A DNA stretch of 64,000 bases. It comes from Methylorubrum sp. B1-46. Its GTDB lineage: Bacteria; Pseudomonadota; Alphaproteobacteria; Rhizobiales; Beijerinckiaceae. This document shows positions 42,732-52,883 of this stretch, piece after piece. The notes under the pieces were generated by a model. It was not told the DNA's origin. It saw only the letters and a list, made by a program, of their open reading frames with translations, and made no database searches. The stretch is from the NCBI RefSeq assembly GCF_021117295.1, contig NZ_CP088247.1, positions 854,501 through 918,500 of the forward strand. Reading direction: 5' to 3'. The first letter of the stretch is position 1. Each line of letters opens with the position of its first letter. A program made the position numbers and the translations under genes.

Positions 42732-42886
42732 GGCATGTCTGCCATGCGGTCGGCGGGCGCGTTGTTCAGTCTTGCGGCGTCCTCTAAGGACACGACATCC
42801 GGTGAGGCCGCTGCCGGCCCCGTCCGGTGGCGGATCCTCGGCGCGCCGCTGATACCCTTCGACCGACGTTACCTTCGAGGCAGCGC

Positions 42887-44257
42887 ATGGCGCGCGACAC
42901 GTCCGACACGACCCCGCTGACCACGCGGGACGAACTGATCGCGTGGTTTTCCGCGGGCGAGAAGCCGCGCGAACGCTTCGCCATCGGCACCGAGCACGAG
43001 AAGATCCCGTTCTATACGGCCGACCACGCGCCCGTGCCCTACGAGGGCGAGCGCGGCATCCGGGCGCTCCTGGAAAATCTCGGCCGCGAGACCGGCTGGG
43101 AACCGATTCTCGACGGCGGCAACATCATCGGGCTCGCCAACAACGAGGGCGGCGGCGCGATCTCGATCGAGCCGGGCGGCCAGTTCGAGCTCTCCGGCGC
43201 ACCGCTGCCCGACATCCACGCGACGGCGATCGAACTCGAGGAGCACCTCGCCGCGACGAAGCGCGCGGCGGAGCCCCTCGGCATCGGCTTCCTCGACCTC
43301 GGCATGAGTCCGAAATGGACCCGCGAGGCGACGCCGCAGATGCCCAAGAGCCGCTACCGCATCATGCGCAACTACATGCCGAAGGTGGGCAAGCTCGGCC
43401 TCGACATGATGCTGCGCACCGCCACCGTGCAGGTGAACGTCGATTTTGCTTCCGAGGCCGACATGGTGCGCAAGATGCGCGTCAGCCTCGCGCTCCAGCC
43501 CGTCGCCACCGCGCTGTTTGCCAATTCCCCCTTCACCGACGGCCGGCCCAACGGCTTCCTGTCGCGCCGCTCCGAGATCTGGCGCGACACCGATGCCGAC
43601 CGCACCGGGATGCTCCCCTTCGCCTTCGACGATGGCTTCGGCTACGAGGCCTATGTCGACTGGCTGCTCGACGTGCCGATGTATTTCGTCAAGCGCGGCG
43701 AGACCTACCACGACGTCGCCGGTGCCTCGTTCCGCGACCTGATGGACGGGCGCCTCGCCCAATTGCCGGGCGAGCGGGCGACCGTCTCGGACTGGGCCAA
43801 CCACGCCTCCACCGTCTTCCCGGAAGTCCGCCTCAAGCGCTTCCTCGAGATGCGCGGCGCCGATGTCGGCGGTCCGGCGATGATCGCGGCGCAATCGGCC
43901 TTCTGGGTCGGACTCCTCTACGACGAGACCGCGCTCTCTGCGGCCTGGGACCTCGTGCGCGGCTGGACCGCCAGCGAGCGGGAATCGATCCGTGCCGCCG
44001 TGCCGCGGCTAGGGCTCCATACCAGCATCGGCGGCCGCTGCCTCGGCGCGGTCGCGGCGGAGGCATTGGCCATCGCCCGCACCGGCCTGCAGGCGCGAGC
44101 GCGCCGCGACGGGAACGGGCGCGACGAGGCGGTCTATCTCCAGCCCCTGGAAGCAATCATCGCCGCCGGCCGCAGCCACGCCGAGGATCGGCTCGCCGAT
44201 TACGAGGGCCCGTGGGAAAAGTCGGTGGATCCGGCCTTCACCGCCTGCACGTTCTGA
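42887..44257 (+). CDS. gshA: Glutamate-cysteine ligase, plant/alphaproteobacterial type
   Basis: This enzyme catalyses the first step of glutathione synthesis. The 456-residue length and motifs (FAIGTEHEKIPFY, GNIIGLANNEGGGAISIEPGGQFELSG, SPKWTREATPQMPKSRY, RTATVQVNVDFASEADM, FANSPFTDGRPNGFLSRRSEIW) belong to the class shared by plants and Alphaproteobacteria. Redox regulation by disulfides is known in plants; the bacterial members lack it. The ATG at 42887 follows a GAGGCAGC ribosome site. In methylotrophs glutathione also takes part in formaldehyde handling, noted only as background. Confidence 0.95.
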   Translation: MARDTSDTTPLTTRDELIAWFSAGEKPRERFAIGTEHEKIPFYTADHAPVPYEGERGIRALLENLGRETGWEPILDGGNIIGLANNEGGGAISIEPGGQFELSGAPLPDIHATAIELEEHLAATKRAAEPLGIGFLDLGMSPKWTREATPQMPKSRYRIMRNYMPKVGKLGLDMMLRTATVQVNVDFASEADMVRKMRVSLALQPVATALFANSPFTDGRPNGFLSRRSEIWRDTDADRTGMLPFAFDDGFGYEAYVDWLLDVPMYFVKRGETYHDVAGASFRDLMDGRLAQLPGERATVSDWANHASTVFPEVRLKRFLEMRGADVGGPAMIAAQSAFWVGLLYDETALSAAWDLVRGWTASERESIRAAVPRLGLHTSIGGRCLGAVAAEALAIARTGLQARARRDGNGRDEAVYLQPLEAIIAAGRSHAEDRLADYEGPWEKSVDPAFTACTF

Positions 44258-44476
44258 AGTCGAGATCGGAGCACCAGGATGGGTCGGGTGCCGCCTGCGC
44301 GAACGCGCGTGCCGGCCCCGACCTGACCCGCCCGTAAAATTGCGCTGATCATTCGCCCGGCACGCCGCGGAGCCGGATGCGGCGAATTTTCCTTGCGGAC
44401 AAGCTTTGCCGTTGGAACGCGTTCGGCACTGCGTTGTTCCTCTGCGTGTTCCTTAATGGCTAAGGAGTCCGCATCC

Positions 44477-44896
44477 ATGTCCCGCATCACGACCCTGACG
44501 CTGGCCGGCCTCACCGCACTGGGCTTGACCGTGACGGCCGTCCCGTCGGCCGAAGCCGCGCCTCTGCCCGCGATGAAAGCCGCGCAGGTCGGCGGCGGCA
44601 ACACCACCGTCGACACCGTCCATTGGCGGCGCGGCTACTACGGCGGCTATTACGGCCCCCGCTACGGCTATGGTTACGGCTATCGGCGCCGCAATGTCGG
44701 CGGCGCGCTGTTCGCGGGCGCGGCGCTCGGGCTGATCGGCGGGGCGATCGCCGCCAGCGCGGCGCCCCGCTACTACGGCTATCCGGCCTATGGCGGGTAC
44801 TACGGCTATGGCCGCCCCGTCGGCTATTATGGCGGCTATGGCTACGGCTACCCGGCGTATGGTGGCTATTACGGCTACGGCCCCTACGGCTGGTAA
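44477..44896 (+). CDS. Secreted Gly/Tyr-rich repeat protein
   Basis: The product is 139 residues. A signal peptide (LTLAGLTALGLTVTAVPSAEA) leads to a Gly/Tyr-rich region of short repeats (RRGYYGGYYGPRYGYGYGY), a hydrophobic glycine-zipper segment (GGALFAGAALGLIGGAIAAS), and a second repeat block (YYGYPAYGGYYGYGRPVGYYGG) to the C-terminus. Such proteins are frequent in Rhizobiales. The zipper suggests membrane association and the Tyr repeats an aggregation-prone surface layer; neither is proven. AAGGAG at a normal distance supports the ATG at 44477, and a strong terminator follows. Confidence 0.8.
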   Translation: MSRITTLTLAGLTALGLTVTAVPSAEAAPLPAMKAAQVGGGNTTVDTVHWRRGYYGGYYGPRYGYGYGYRRRNVGGALFAGAALGLIGGAIAASAAPRYYGYPAYGGYYGYGRPVGYYGGYGYGYPAYGGYYGYGPYGW

Positions 44897-44924
44897 CAGC
44901 CCTTTCCAGCCATCCAGACGATCG

Positions 44925-44958
44925 CCCCGCCGGCCGGGTTCAGCCGGCGGGGTTTTTT
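44925..44958 (+). terminator. Rho-independent terminator
   Basis: CCCCGCCGGC and GCCGGCGGGG form a ten-base perfect stem followed by TTTTTT. It lies 28 bases after the stop of the Gly/Tyr-rich protein gene and 20 bases before tusA. Confidence 0.92.
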
Positions 44959-44977
44959 CGTGCTATGCGCCGCTGCC

Positions 44978-45244
44978 ATGCCCGAGATTCCGCAGGACGG
45001 CGCGGTCGAACTCGACCTCAGCGGCCTCAAATGCCCCCTCCCCGCCCTGCGCACGCGCAAGGCCCTGCGGGCGCTTGCGCCCGGGGCGCGCCTTGCCGTG
45101 ACCGCGACCGACCCGCTCGCCGGGATCGACATCCCCAACGTCGTCCGCGAGGAAGGGGCGGCACTGGAGGCGCAGGAGCGGGACGGTCCTGCCGCGCGCT
45201 TCCTGATCCGCCGCGGCCCCGACCGGGCGCGCGAGCCAACCTGA
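44978..45244 (+). CDS. tusA: TusA-family sulfur carrier
   Basis: The 88-residue protein has the TusA signature with its active cysteine: VELDLSGLKCPLPALRTRKAL. The usual two-strand, two-helix layout follows with VTATDPLAGIDIPN. TusA-family proteins relay persulfide sulfur, for example toward tRNA thiolation or molybdenum cofactor. The full set of partner genes is not here. It is preceded directly by a terminator and followed after 44 bases by a Nudix gene, with which it may be co-transcribed. Confidence 0.88.
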   Translation: MPEIPQDGAVELDLSGLKCPLPALRTRKALRALAPGARLAVTATDPLAGIDIPNVVREEGAALEAQERDGPAARFLIRRGPDRAREPT

Positions 45245-45288
45245 TCTCGAACAGCCCGATCCCAAACCAGCCCTCCCGAGGAGACGCC

Positions 45289-45855
45289 ATGCCCCCCGAG
45301 ATCCGCGGCACCCGCACCGTTCACGACGGTTGGGCCAGCTTCGTCGTCGCCGAGGTGACGACGCCCGAGGGCGCCGAGGTGACCCGCGAGATCGAGGATC
45401 ACGGCGAGGCGGTCTGCGTGCTGCCCTACGATCCGGAGCGCCGGGTCGCCCTGCTGATCCGGCAATTCCGCGCCCCACCCTTCTTCACCGCGGGCGTGAC
45501 CGATCTGCTCGAAGTGCCCGCGGGCCTCCTCGACGAGGCGGATCCGGCGGAGGGTGTGCGCCGAGAGGCCTTCGAGGAGACGGGACTGCGACTGTCGCAT
45601 CTGGAACCGGTCTCCACGGTGTGGAGCCTGCCGGGGATCTCCACCGAGCGAATGCACCTGTTCCTCGCCCCCTACGCGGAGAGCGACCGTGAGGGGCCGG
45701 GCGGCGGCCTGGCCGAGGAGCACGAGGCGATCACTATCGTCGAGATGCCGCTCCCAACCCTCGCGGCCATGAGCGAGGCCGGCGAGATTACCGATATGAA
45801 GACGCTGGTGCTCCTGCTCGCCTTGCGCCTGCGCCGCCCCGAACTCTTCGCCTGA
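45289..45855 (+). CDS. Nudix hydrolase (NudK/ADP-ribose pyrophosphatase-like)
   Basis: The 188-residue enzyme has a Nudix box AGLLDEADPAEGVRREAFEE with TGLRL after it. The spacing from G to RE is one residue shorter than in MutT, as in NudK (GDP-mannose hydrolase). IRQFRAPPF upstream and GISTERMHLFLAPYA downstream fit the AdpP/NudK group, which cleaves nucleoside diphosphate sugars. ATG at 45289 follows CGAGGAG. The exact substrate cannot be told from sequence. Confidence 0.88.
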   Translation: MPPEIRGTRTVHDGWASFVVAEVTTPEGAEVTREIEDHGEAVCVLPYDPERRVALLIRQFRAPPFFTAGVTDLLEVPAGLLDEADPAEGVRREAFEETGLRLSHLEPVSTVWSLPGISTERMHLFLAPYAESDREGPGGGLAEEHEAITIVEMPLPTLAAMSEAGEITDMKTLVLLLALRLRRPELFA

Positions 45856-45953
45856 CACGCCGGCTTGCGGACCGGCCGGCAGCGCCTATCATCCTTCTCG
45901 CGCGGAACGGGTTCTCTCGCACCCACGGAGGCCACCGCGCGGGAGATGCGCCC

Positions 45954-46088
45954 ATGTCGTTCTTCATCGGGATCGCCGGCCCCTGGCTCGTGGTTTCCGC
46001 CCTCCTCCTGATGTGGCACCGGCGGGAAGAGGAGCGTCCGGCGCGGACCGTGCCCGCCGAGGCAGGCGGGTATCCGCCCCGCGCCTGA
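45954..46088 (+). CDS. Small single-pass membrane protein
   Basis: This 44-codon gene gives MSFFIGIAGPWLVVSALLLM with one membrane helix, then a charged tail, WHRREEERPARTVPAEAGG. A GGGAG sequence ends eight bases before the ATG. No homologous family is recalled. It was identified by reading the sequence directly, since it is too short for routine length cut-offs. Function unknown. Confidence 0.5.
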   Translation: MSFFIGIAGPWLVVSALLLMWHRREEERPARTVPAEAGGYPPRA

Positions 46089-46308
46089 GGCTTCGTGGGC
46101 GGCCTCGTCCGTCGGTTCAAGGCCAGCCCTCTCCGGCATGGCGCTTCGGCCGCGCCGAACCAACGGCCACGCCGCGGGTTGTCGAGGCTCTGCGCCCCGT
46201 CGCGGCCCGAGGTCACCGGCTGGTCCGGACGACTGCGACGGATCCCGCGCATTCCGTTCGAACCCGACGCGCCGCTCTCTGCGGGGGCCGTCGAAGCTGG
46301 AGTGACGT

Positions 46309-46710
46309 ATGGACATCGCCCTCGACAAGGTCACCGAGATCATCCTCCGGCTGCGGGCGGTCGAGGTGAAGGAAGGCGTGACCGATCCGGACTCGGGCTC
46401 CAACCCGACCGATGACGGCTCGATCGACATCCTGACCAGCGGCACCGACGACGCCACCGAGCAGGAGATCCGCAGCATGATCGCCGGGCTGAACGAGGAC
46501 GAGCGGGCCGACCTCGGAGCGCTCCTCTATATCGGCCGCGGCGACTACGAGGCGGTGGAGTGGCGCACGGCGGTCGCCTTCGCCAAGGAGCGCGAGGCGG
46601 CGGGCGACACGGTGATACGCGAACTGCTCGGCACGCCGGACGGGGCCTCGCTGCTCGAGGAAGGCCTCGACGCGCTGGGCATTCCCATGGACCCGCCCGA
46701 GGCGACTTGA
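46309..46710 (+). CDS. DUF3775 family protein
   Basis: The 133-residue acidic protein contains the DUF3775 pattern: VTEIILRLRAVEVKEG near the start, then EQEIRSMIAGLNEDERADLGALLYIGRGDYE and ATAFAKE-like VAFAKEREAAG. DUF3775 proteins are widespread in Alphaproteobacteria and of unknown function. The sequence is cytoplasmic. Its stop is separated from the convergent PLA2-like gene by a 12-base-pair hairpin. Confidence 0.8.
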   Translation: MDIALDKVTEIILRLRAVEVKEGVTDPDSGSNPTDDGSIDILTSGTDDATEQEIRSMIAGLNEDERADLGALLYIGRGDYEAVEWRTAVAFAKEREAAGDTVIRELLGTPDGASLLEEGLDALGIPMDPPEAT

Positions 46711-46722
46711 GGCGGCGGTCAC

Positions 46723-46758
46723 GGTATCGGCGCGAAACGGGTGTTCCGCGCCGATACC
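46723..46758. terminator. Long hairpin between convergent genes
   Basis: GGTATCGGCGCG (46723-46734) and CGCGCCGATACC (46747-46758) pair over 12 bases without mismatch around a 12-base loop. It sits between the stops of the DUF3775 gene (46710) and the PLA2-like gene (46778). No T-run follows on either strand, so it may act as an mRNA end stabiliser or a weak bidirectional terminator. Confidence 0.6.
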
Positions 46759-46777
46759 CGATGACCGGTGAAACAGA

Positions 46778-47218
46778 TCAGGGTTCGCAGGCCAGCGCCT
46801 TCGCACCGACGGCGACGAACTGCGCCGCGGTCCGCAACTCATCGCTGATCCGCGGCGTGCGGGCCACCACGGTGGCCTCCCTCGCCAGCCGGTCGTTGCA
46901 GGCGCAGGTGGGCAGCCCCTGTCCCACCGGCGGCGAGCAGGCATCGTGGTGCATGCAGGCCCGGTCGAGGGCATCGACCGGAGGAAGTCCGGCGCCGCGG
47001 CTGCCGGGGCCACAATAATTGCCGTGAAAGACCAGGGCGCCTTGCGGCAGCCCGTTGCCGAGATCGGGCGGGTTCGGCGCCTCGATGGCGGGGGTCTCGA
47101 CCACCGGCGCGGCGACGGATTGAGCGGAAGCCGCCGACGGCGCGAGCGCCAGAAGCGCAGCCGACAAACCGGCGGCCAGGGAAAGGCGCCGGATGGCGGG
47201 GAAGGCAGGAGTGGTCAC
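46778..47218 (-). CDS. Secreted phospholipase A2-like protein
   Basis: The 146-residue product has a signal peptide (RLSLAAGLSAALLALAPSAASAQ) and a PLA2-type core: HGNYCGPGSRGAGLPP (calcium loop-like), then DALDRACMHHDACSPP with the catalytic His-Asp pair and disulfide cysteines, and TCACNDRLAREA. The pattern matches the prokaryotic PLA2 superfamily. It may hydrolyse phospholipids in the periplasm or outside the cell. The GTG at 47218 is chosen because GGAGAG lies ten bases upstream; the ORF extends farther 5' without sense. Confidence 0.78.
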   Translation of the reverse strand: MTTPAFPAIRRLSLAAGLSAALLALAPSAASAQSVAAPVVETPAIEAPNPPDLGNGLPQGALVFHGNYCGPGSRGAGLPPVDALDRACMHHDACSPPVGQGLPTCACNDRLAREATVVARTPRISDELRTAAQFVAVGAKALACEP

Positions 47219-47344
47219 GGTCCAAGTCTCTCCGTTTGATACGCTCCCCTCAAAGCCTTCCGCGGGCCGGGCCGATCGCCCGTTTGGGAAGGCTGAGCCG
47301 TTCAAACGATTTTTCCCTGACTGCGGTTCATTATTTCAGGCAAG

Positions 47345-47367
47345 AAACAAGCCAGGAGCTTGCTTTT
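47345..47367 (-). terminator. Probable terminator of the retropepsin operon
   Basis: On the minus strand AAGCAAG-CTCCTGG-CTTGTTT forms a seven-base stem with one G-U pair, followed by CTTGCC. It lies 68 bases past the stop of the aspartic protease gene in a locally AT-rich stretch. Confidence 0.4.
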
Positions 47368-47434
47368 AGAATCGAGCGCTCAGGCCGCTGCTTGCCGAGG
47401 CGATTGCGGAGGTGGGCGCCGTCGAGAGACGCGA

Positions 47435-48127
47435 TCAGCGGCCGCGCAGGATCAGCCGGTCGCCGCGAACCTCGTAGGAAGGCAGCCGATCGAGGAAGCT
47501 CTGACCGAGCAGGTTGGTCGTCAGCGCGCCCGGCCGGCTTACCATCGCGTCGACGTTGCGCTCGGTGATCGGCCCGACGGTGATCGCGTCGAGCCGGATC
47601 GGCGCCGTCAGCGCGGTGCCGTTGGCCGTTGAGACGCGCTGGGTGAAGGCGCTTTCCGGCGGGCGGATGCCGAGCCGCTCGGCGGTCGCGGCGGTGAGCA
47701 CGACGCTGCTCGCCCCCGTGTCGAAGACGAAGCGCTCCTCGGCGCCGCCATTCACCGTGGCCAGCACCGAGAAATCGCCGTCGGAGCGGCGGGTGATCGT
47801 CACCTCGCCACCGGGGCCGAGGACGGCGGTGCCGGGGCGCAGCGCCCCGACCACGTTGGCGCCGACCTGCTGCGCGTCGTTGCGGTAGGTGTAACCGATG
47901 ACGATCACCGCGCCGATGGCGAGCCAGATCAGGATCGAGCTCACGGTCCTTCCCGGCATCGCGAGCGCCTGCCGCCAGCGCCCGGCGGTGAGCAGCAGCA
48001 GCAGCGCCGTCGCCGAGACGAGTCCGGCGACTTGATCCGAATCGAGCCCCATCACCGGGCCGCCATCGTGGTTGGCGATCAGGACGACGAGGCCGATCCC
48101 GAGGATGGCGAGGCCGGCCCACATCAT
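47435..48127 (-). CDS. Membrane retropepsin-like aspartic protease
   Basis: The 230-residue product has two or three N-terminal membrane helices (MWAGLAILGIGLVVLIA, VAGLVSATALLLLL, ILIWLAIGAVIVIGY) and a C-terminal clan AA protease domain with the active aspartate in VFDTGASSVVLT and NLLGQSFLDRLPSYEV. The layout fits the TIGR02281 family found in many Alphaproteobacteria; substrate is unknown. The ATG overlaps the TGA of DUF1289 by one base (TGATG), so the two are translationally coupled. Confidence 0.87.
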   Translation of the reverse strand: MMWAGLAILGIGLVVLIANHDGGPVMGLDSDQVAGLVSATALLLLLTAGRWRQALAMPGRTVSSILIWLAIGAVIVIGYTYRNDAQQVGANVVGALRPGTAVLGPGGEVTITRRSDGDFSVLATVNGGAEERFVFDTGASSVVLTAATAERLGIRPPESAFTQRVSTANGTALTAPIRLDAITVGPITERNVDAMVSRPGALTTNLLGQSFLDRLPSYEVRGDRLILRGR

Positions 48128-48336
48128 CACACGCGGATCTCCCGCTGAGGGTAGGCCCGTCGCAACCGCTCGGGCAGCACCGCCATGACCGCCAGACGCT
48201 GCGGCTCGGAGAGCGAACCCCACAGCCCGATCTCCTCGCGCGTGCGGCCGCAGCCCTCGCACAGGCCGGTCACGGCATCGAGCACGCAGACCTTGGTGCA
48301 GGGTGAGGAGGGTTTGTTCGCAGGAGTCGCCAGCAT
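48127..48336 (-). CDS. DUF1289 family protein
   Basis: The 69-residue protein has the DUF1289 cysteine pattern SPCTKVCVLDAVTGLCEGCG, followed by RTREEIGLWGSLSEPQR. The four cysteines are thought to bind an iron-sulfur cluster or metal. The gene is the first of a two-gene operon with the retropepsin, its TGA overlapping the next ATG. The pairing suggests a link between the two, so far not explained. Confidence 0.9.
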   Translation of the reverse strand: MLATPANKPSSPCTKVCVLDAVTGLCEGCGRTREEIGLWGSLSEPQRLAVMAVLPERLRRAYPQREIRV

Positions 48337-48390
48337 CGTCCGTGCAGATGGGACGGAGCGGGGCCGTGAATCAAGGCCTGACCGGCAACC

Positions 48391-49068
48391 TCATGCCTCC
48401 CGCGGGTCGTCGGACGGGCTGCGCTTCAACCATTGGATCGGGTGGATGAGGATGCGCGTGCCCACATCGCCCTCCCACCGGGTCCGCAACCCTTGCGCTT
48501 CCATCGCCGCCACGATCTCGGCGGCGATGGCGGCCCTGGTGTCGTCGCGGTCGTCGAACGAGCCGAAGGCGAGGTAGAGCCCCTGGCCGAAGACGACCGC
48601 CTCGACATCCTGCCCGTGATAGAACACGAACCCGCGCGAGGCGCGCCCGCGCTCCTTGCGCCGGTGATAGACCTCGGCCGCGTCCGAGATCCCGTCGGAG
48701 CGGGTGTAGCCGGCGCAATGCAGCGCGATGATGCCGGCGGCGTCGAGTCTGTCGAAGGCGATGGCGAGACGGTCGAAATCCGTCTCCAGCGGCCAAGTCG
48801 CCTCGTCGGCCCGCTTGCGCGCGAAGGCGCGGGCCACTTCCGCCTCGACCCAGCGACGATCGTCGGCCGCGATCACGTCGGGGTTCAGATACGCGTCGAG
48901 GATCGTCTCGCGCGTCGAGGCCTCCGTCTCGAAGCCGCCGCGGGCCAGGATCTCGATCTGCTCGGCCGTGTCGGCCCGGTCGATCTTCTCGACGGGCGTA
49001 TCGGAGGGCGTCCGGACCGGTGCCTCGGCCCGTCGGCCGGCAAGGAGTCGACGGAGGATCTTCAGCAT
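48391..49068 (-). CDS. DUF6891-like protein
   Basis: The 225-residue cytoplasmic protein opens with a short basic helix (MLKILRRLLAGRR) and has ETILDAYLNPDV, WPLETDFDRLAIAFDRLDAAGIIALHCAGYT, SRGFVFYHGQDVEAVVFGQGLYLAFGSF and ETQGLRTRW-like QGLRTRWEGDVGTRI. These strings match what I recall of the DUF6891 family, whose function is unknown. Its start is 14 bases after the cobS stop, so it is likely in the cobS transcript. Confidence 0.72.
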   Translation of the reverse strand: MLKILRRLLAGRRAEAPVRTPSDTPVEKIDRADTAEQIEILARGGFETEASTRETILDAYLNPDVIAADDRRWVEAEVARAFARKRADEATWPLETDFDRLAIAFDRLDAAGIIALHCAGYTRSDGISDAAEVYHRRKERGRASRGFVFYHGQDVEAVVFGQGLYLAFGSFDDRDDTRAAIAAEIVAAMEAQGLRTRWEGDVGTRILIHPIQWLKRSPSDDPREA

Positions 49069-49082
49069 CGTGCGGACCTCGC

Positions 49083-49910
49083 CTACGCCGTCGCAGCCAC
49101 CAGAGCCAGCAGCACGGTGATCTCGCCGATCTGCTGGCAGGCGCCGACGACATCGCCGGTCTGGCCGCCGATCTTCCGCTCGGCGAGCGCGCTCAGGCCG
49201 AAGGCCGCGAGCGGTGCGAGGATCAGTGCGAGGACGAGGCCGAGCGCCGGCAGGCCGAGGGCGGCGGCGATCCCGGCCAGGATCAGGCAGAGCAGCCCGG
49301 CAATTCCGAGCGTGGCTCGGCTGGGCCGGCCGACCGCGGCACCCGCACCGCCGGGACGGGCGGGATCGAGGATCGCGAGAGGGATCAGCGCCACCGTCCG
49401 CGACAGGGCGGCGGCGAAGAGGAGCGCGGCCGCGGCGAGCGTGCCGGAGCGATCCAGCAGGGTCGCGAGCATCGCCGCCCGCAGCGCCAACCCGAGGAAC
49501 AGCGCGGTGCCGCCATAGGCGCCGATGCGGCTGTCGCGCATGATTTCCAGGCTGCGCTCGCGGCTCTGCCCACCGCCGAACCCGTCGGCGACGTCGGCCA
49601 GGCCGTCCTCGTGCATGGCGCCGGTGATGAGCGCGAGGGCGACCAGCGCCAGGGCGGCGGCGACGAACGGCCCGAGCCGGATCTCCCAGGCGAGCACCAG
49701 CACCAGGGCGGCGGGCACCGCGATCAGCAGCCCGGCGAGCGGCAGCACCCGGGGCACGGTGCGGAAATCCGGTGCGGCATAGGGCGCCGGCTCGTCGGGC
49801 AGGGGCGGGATCGGCAGGCGGGTGAAGAAGCGAAGGCAGGCGGCGAGGTCGTAGACCCAGTCCGCGCCGGGAAAGGGCGGTCCGGGATCGCGGCCGCTGC
49901 GCTCGATCAT
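49083..49910 (-). CDS. cobS: Adenosylcobinamide-GDP ribazoletransferase
   Basis: CobS joins adenosylcobinamide-GDP to alpha-ribazole in the last step of cobalamin assembly. The 275-residue membrane protein has FFTRLPIPPL near the start, HEDGLADVADGFGGG with the metal-binding acidic residues, RDSRIGAYGG, and KIGGQTGDVVGACQQIGEI near the end, and about six membrane helices. It is divergent from cobT across a 169-base spacer. I saw no cobalamin riboswitch there. DUF6891 follows immediately. Confidence 0.93.
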   Translation of the reverse strand: MIERSGRDPGPPFPGADWVYDLAACLRFFTRLPIPPLPDEPAPYAAPDFRTVPRVLPLAGLLIAVPAALVLVLAWEIRLGPFVAAALALVALALITGAMHEDGLADVADGFGGGQSRERSLEIMRDSRIGAYGGTALFLGLALRAAMLATLLDRSGTLAAAALLFAAALSRTVALIPLAILDPARPGGAGAAVGRPSRATLGIAGLLCLILAGIAAALGLPALGLVLALILAPLAAFGLSALAERKIGGQTGDVVGACQQIGEITVLLALVAATA

Positions 49911-50079
49911 TCCGTCCCCCTTCGTCCGGCCGCCTGGACCCGCGGGCCCATCCGCTTTTATAGCGCCGGGAGCCTCCTGCCTGCTACGCGGCGCCGTCGT
50001 CTATCCGGTGGCAATTCCCGCGCCGATCGGGCGACCTCCTTTCGCGGTGGCCCCGCCCCCGACGCGCACGAGATCTCCC

Positions 50080-51111
50080 ATGACCTCAGACCAAGCCGCC
50101 TCCCCCTTCGCCGACATCCGCCGCCTGCTGACCGAGATGCCCGGCCCGGACGGGGACGCGGTCGCCGCGATTCGCGCGCGCGACGCGCAGCTCACCAAGC
50201 CGCCGGGGTCGCTCGGGCGGCTCGAAGGGTTCGTGGAGTGGCTCGGGGCGTGGCAGGGCAAGGCCAAGCCTACCCTCGACCGGCCTATGGTCTGCGTCTT
50301 CGCCGGCAGCCACGGCGTGGTGGAGCGCGGCGTCTCGGCCTTCCCGGCCGCGGTCAACCGCCAGATGCTCGAGAATTTCGCCGCCGGGGGCGCGGCGATC
50401 AACCAGCTCTGCGCCGCCTACGGCCTCGGCTTCCGGGTGTTCGACCTCGCCGTCGATCTGCCGACCGGCGACATCTGCTCCGGCCCGGCGCTGGACGAGA
50501 AGGGCTGCGTGGCCACCATGGCCTTCGGCATGGAGGCGGTGGCCGCGGGCACCGATTGCCTCGCGGTCGGCGAGATGGGCATCGGCAACACCACGGTCGC
50601 GGCGGCGATCTACGCCGCGCTCTACGGCGGCGAGGCCGAGCACTGGGTCGGACGCGGCACCGGGCTCGACGCGGCCGGCCTGGCCCGCAAGGCGCAGGCC
50701 GTGCGCCTGGCGCTCGAGACCCACAAGGATCATCTGAGCGACCCGTTGGGGGTGCTGGCGCGCCTCGGCGGCCGCGAGATCGCGGCAATGGCCGGCGCCA
50801 TCCTCGCCGCGCGGCTGCAGCGGGTGCCGGTGGTGCTCGACGGTTACGTGGCCACCGCCGCGGCCGCCGTGCTGCACTCTGCCGACCCGCACGCCCTCGA
50901 CCATTGCCTCGCCGGCCATCGTTCGGCGGAAGGCGCGCATGGCGAGGTGCTGGAGCGGCTCGGCCTCACGCCCGTCCTCTCGCTCGACATGCGGCTGGGC
51001 GAAGCCTCGGGCGCGGCGCTGGCCCTCGGCCTGTTGAAGGGCGCGCTCGCCTGCCACCGCGACATGGCGACGTTCGAGCAGGCGGGGGTTTCGGGCAAGA
51101 GCGCGGACTAG
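50080..51111 (+). CDS. cobT: Nicotinate-nucleotide-dimethylbenzimidazole phosphoribosyltransferase
   Basis: CobT makes alpha-ribazole 5'-phosphate for the lower ligand of cobalamin. The 343-residue product shows LTKPPGSLGRLE, FAGSHGVVERGVSAFP, MLENFAAGGAAINQL, GEMGIGNTTVAAAI, LGGREIAAMAGAI, VLDGYVATAAAAV and GHRSAEGAHGEVLERLG, all family signatures. The ATG at 50080 is preceded by GAGATC. The divergent cobS supplies the next enzyme. Other cob genes are not in the window. Confidence 0.95.
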   Translation: MTSDQAASPFADIRRLLTEMPGPDGDAVAAIRARDAQLTKPPGSLGRLEGFVEWLGAWQGKAKPTLDRPMVCVFAGSHGVVERGVSAFPAAVNRQMLENFAAGGAAINQLCAAYGLGFRVFDLAVDLPTGDICSGPALDEKGCVATMAFGMEAVAAGTDCLAVGEMGIGNTTVAAAIYAALYGGEAEHWVGRGTGLDAAGLARKAQAVRLALETHKDHLSDPLGVLARLGGREIAAMAGAILAARLQRVPVVLDGYVATAAAAVLHSADPHALDHCLAGHRSAEGAHGEVLERLGLTPVLSLDMRLGEASGAALALGLLKGALACHRDMATFEQAGVSGKSAD

Positions 51112-51341
51112 ACGTCTTTTCAGTCGAGGGGCTTGGCAAACTCATCCCCCTCAGGCCGAGGTGCCGAGCCAAGGCTCGGCCTCGAAGCACGGCCGAACGG
51201 TCGATCCCGAACAGCGATCCTGTCGCGTCGGTCTGGCAGGAGAAGCGTCGCGGCGTGCTTCGAGGCTGCTGCACCGCTCATCAGCTTGAGGACCGTGGTG
51301 ACTGGCTGAACCGGTTGGTCGAACAGTGGCCGAAACCTCCG
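51112..51341. repeat. Spacer with nested inverted repeats after cobT
   Basis: GCCGAGCC-AA-GGCTCGGC (51163-51180) is a perfect eight-base stem. CCTCGAAGCAC (51180-51190) and GTGCTTCGAGG (51255-51265) are perfect 11-base inverted arms 64 bases apart. The element sits between the converging ends of cobT and a histidine kinase gene. It may be a small non-autonomous repeat or a terminator. No T-run is seen. Confidence 0.45.

Positions 51342-52883
<1,542 letters not shown>

Noticed and set aside
49911..50079. Cobalamin riboswitch between cobS and cobT
   Set aside because: No convincing B12 box or adjacent core helices are present. The spacer is also short for divergent switches.
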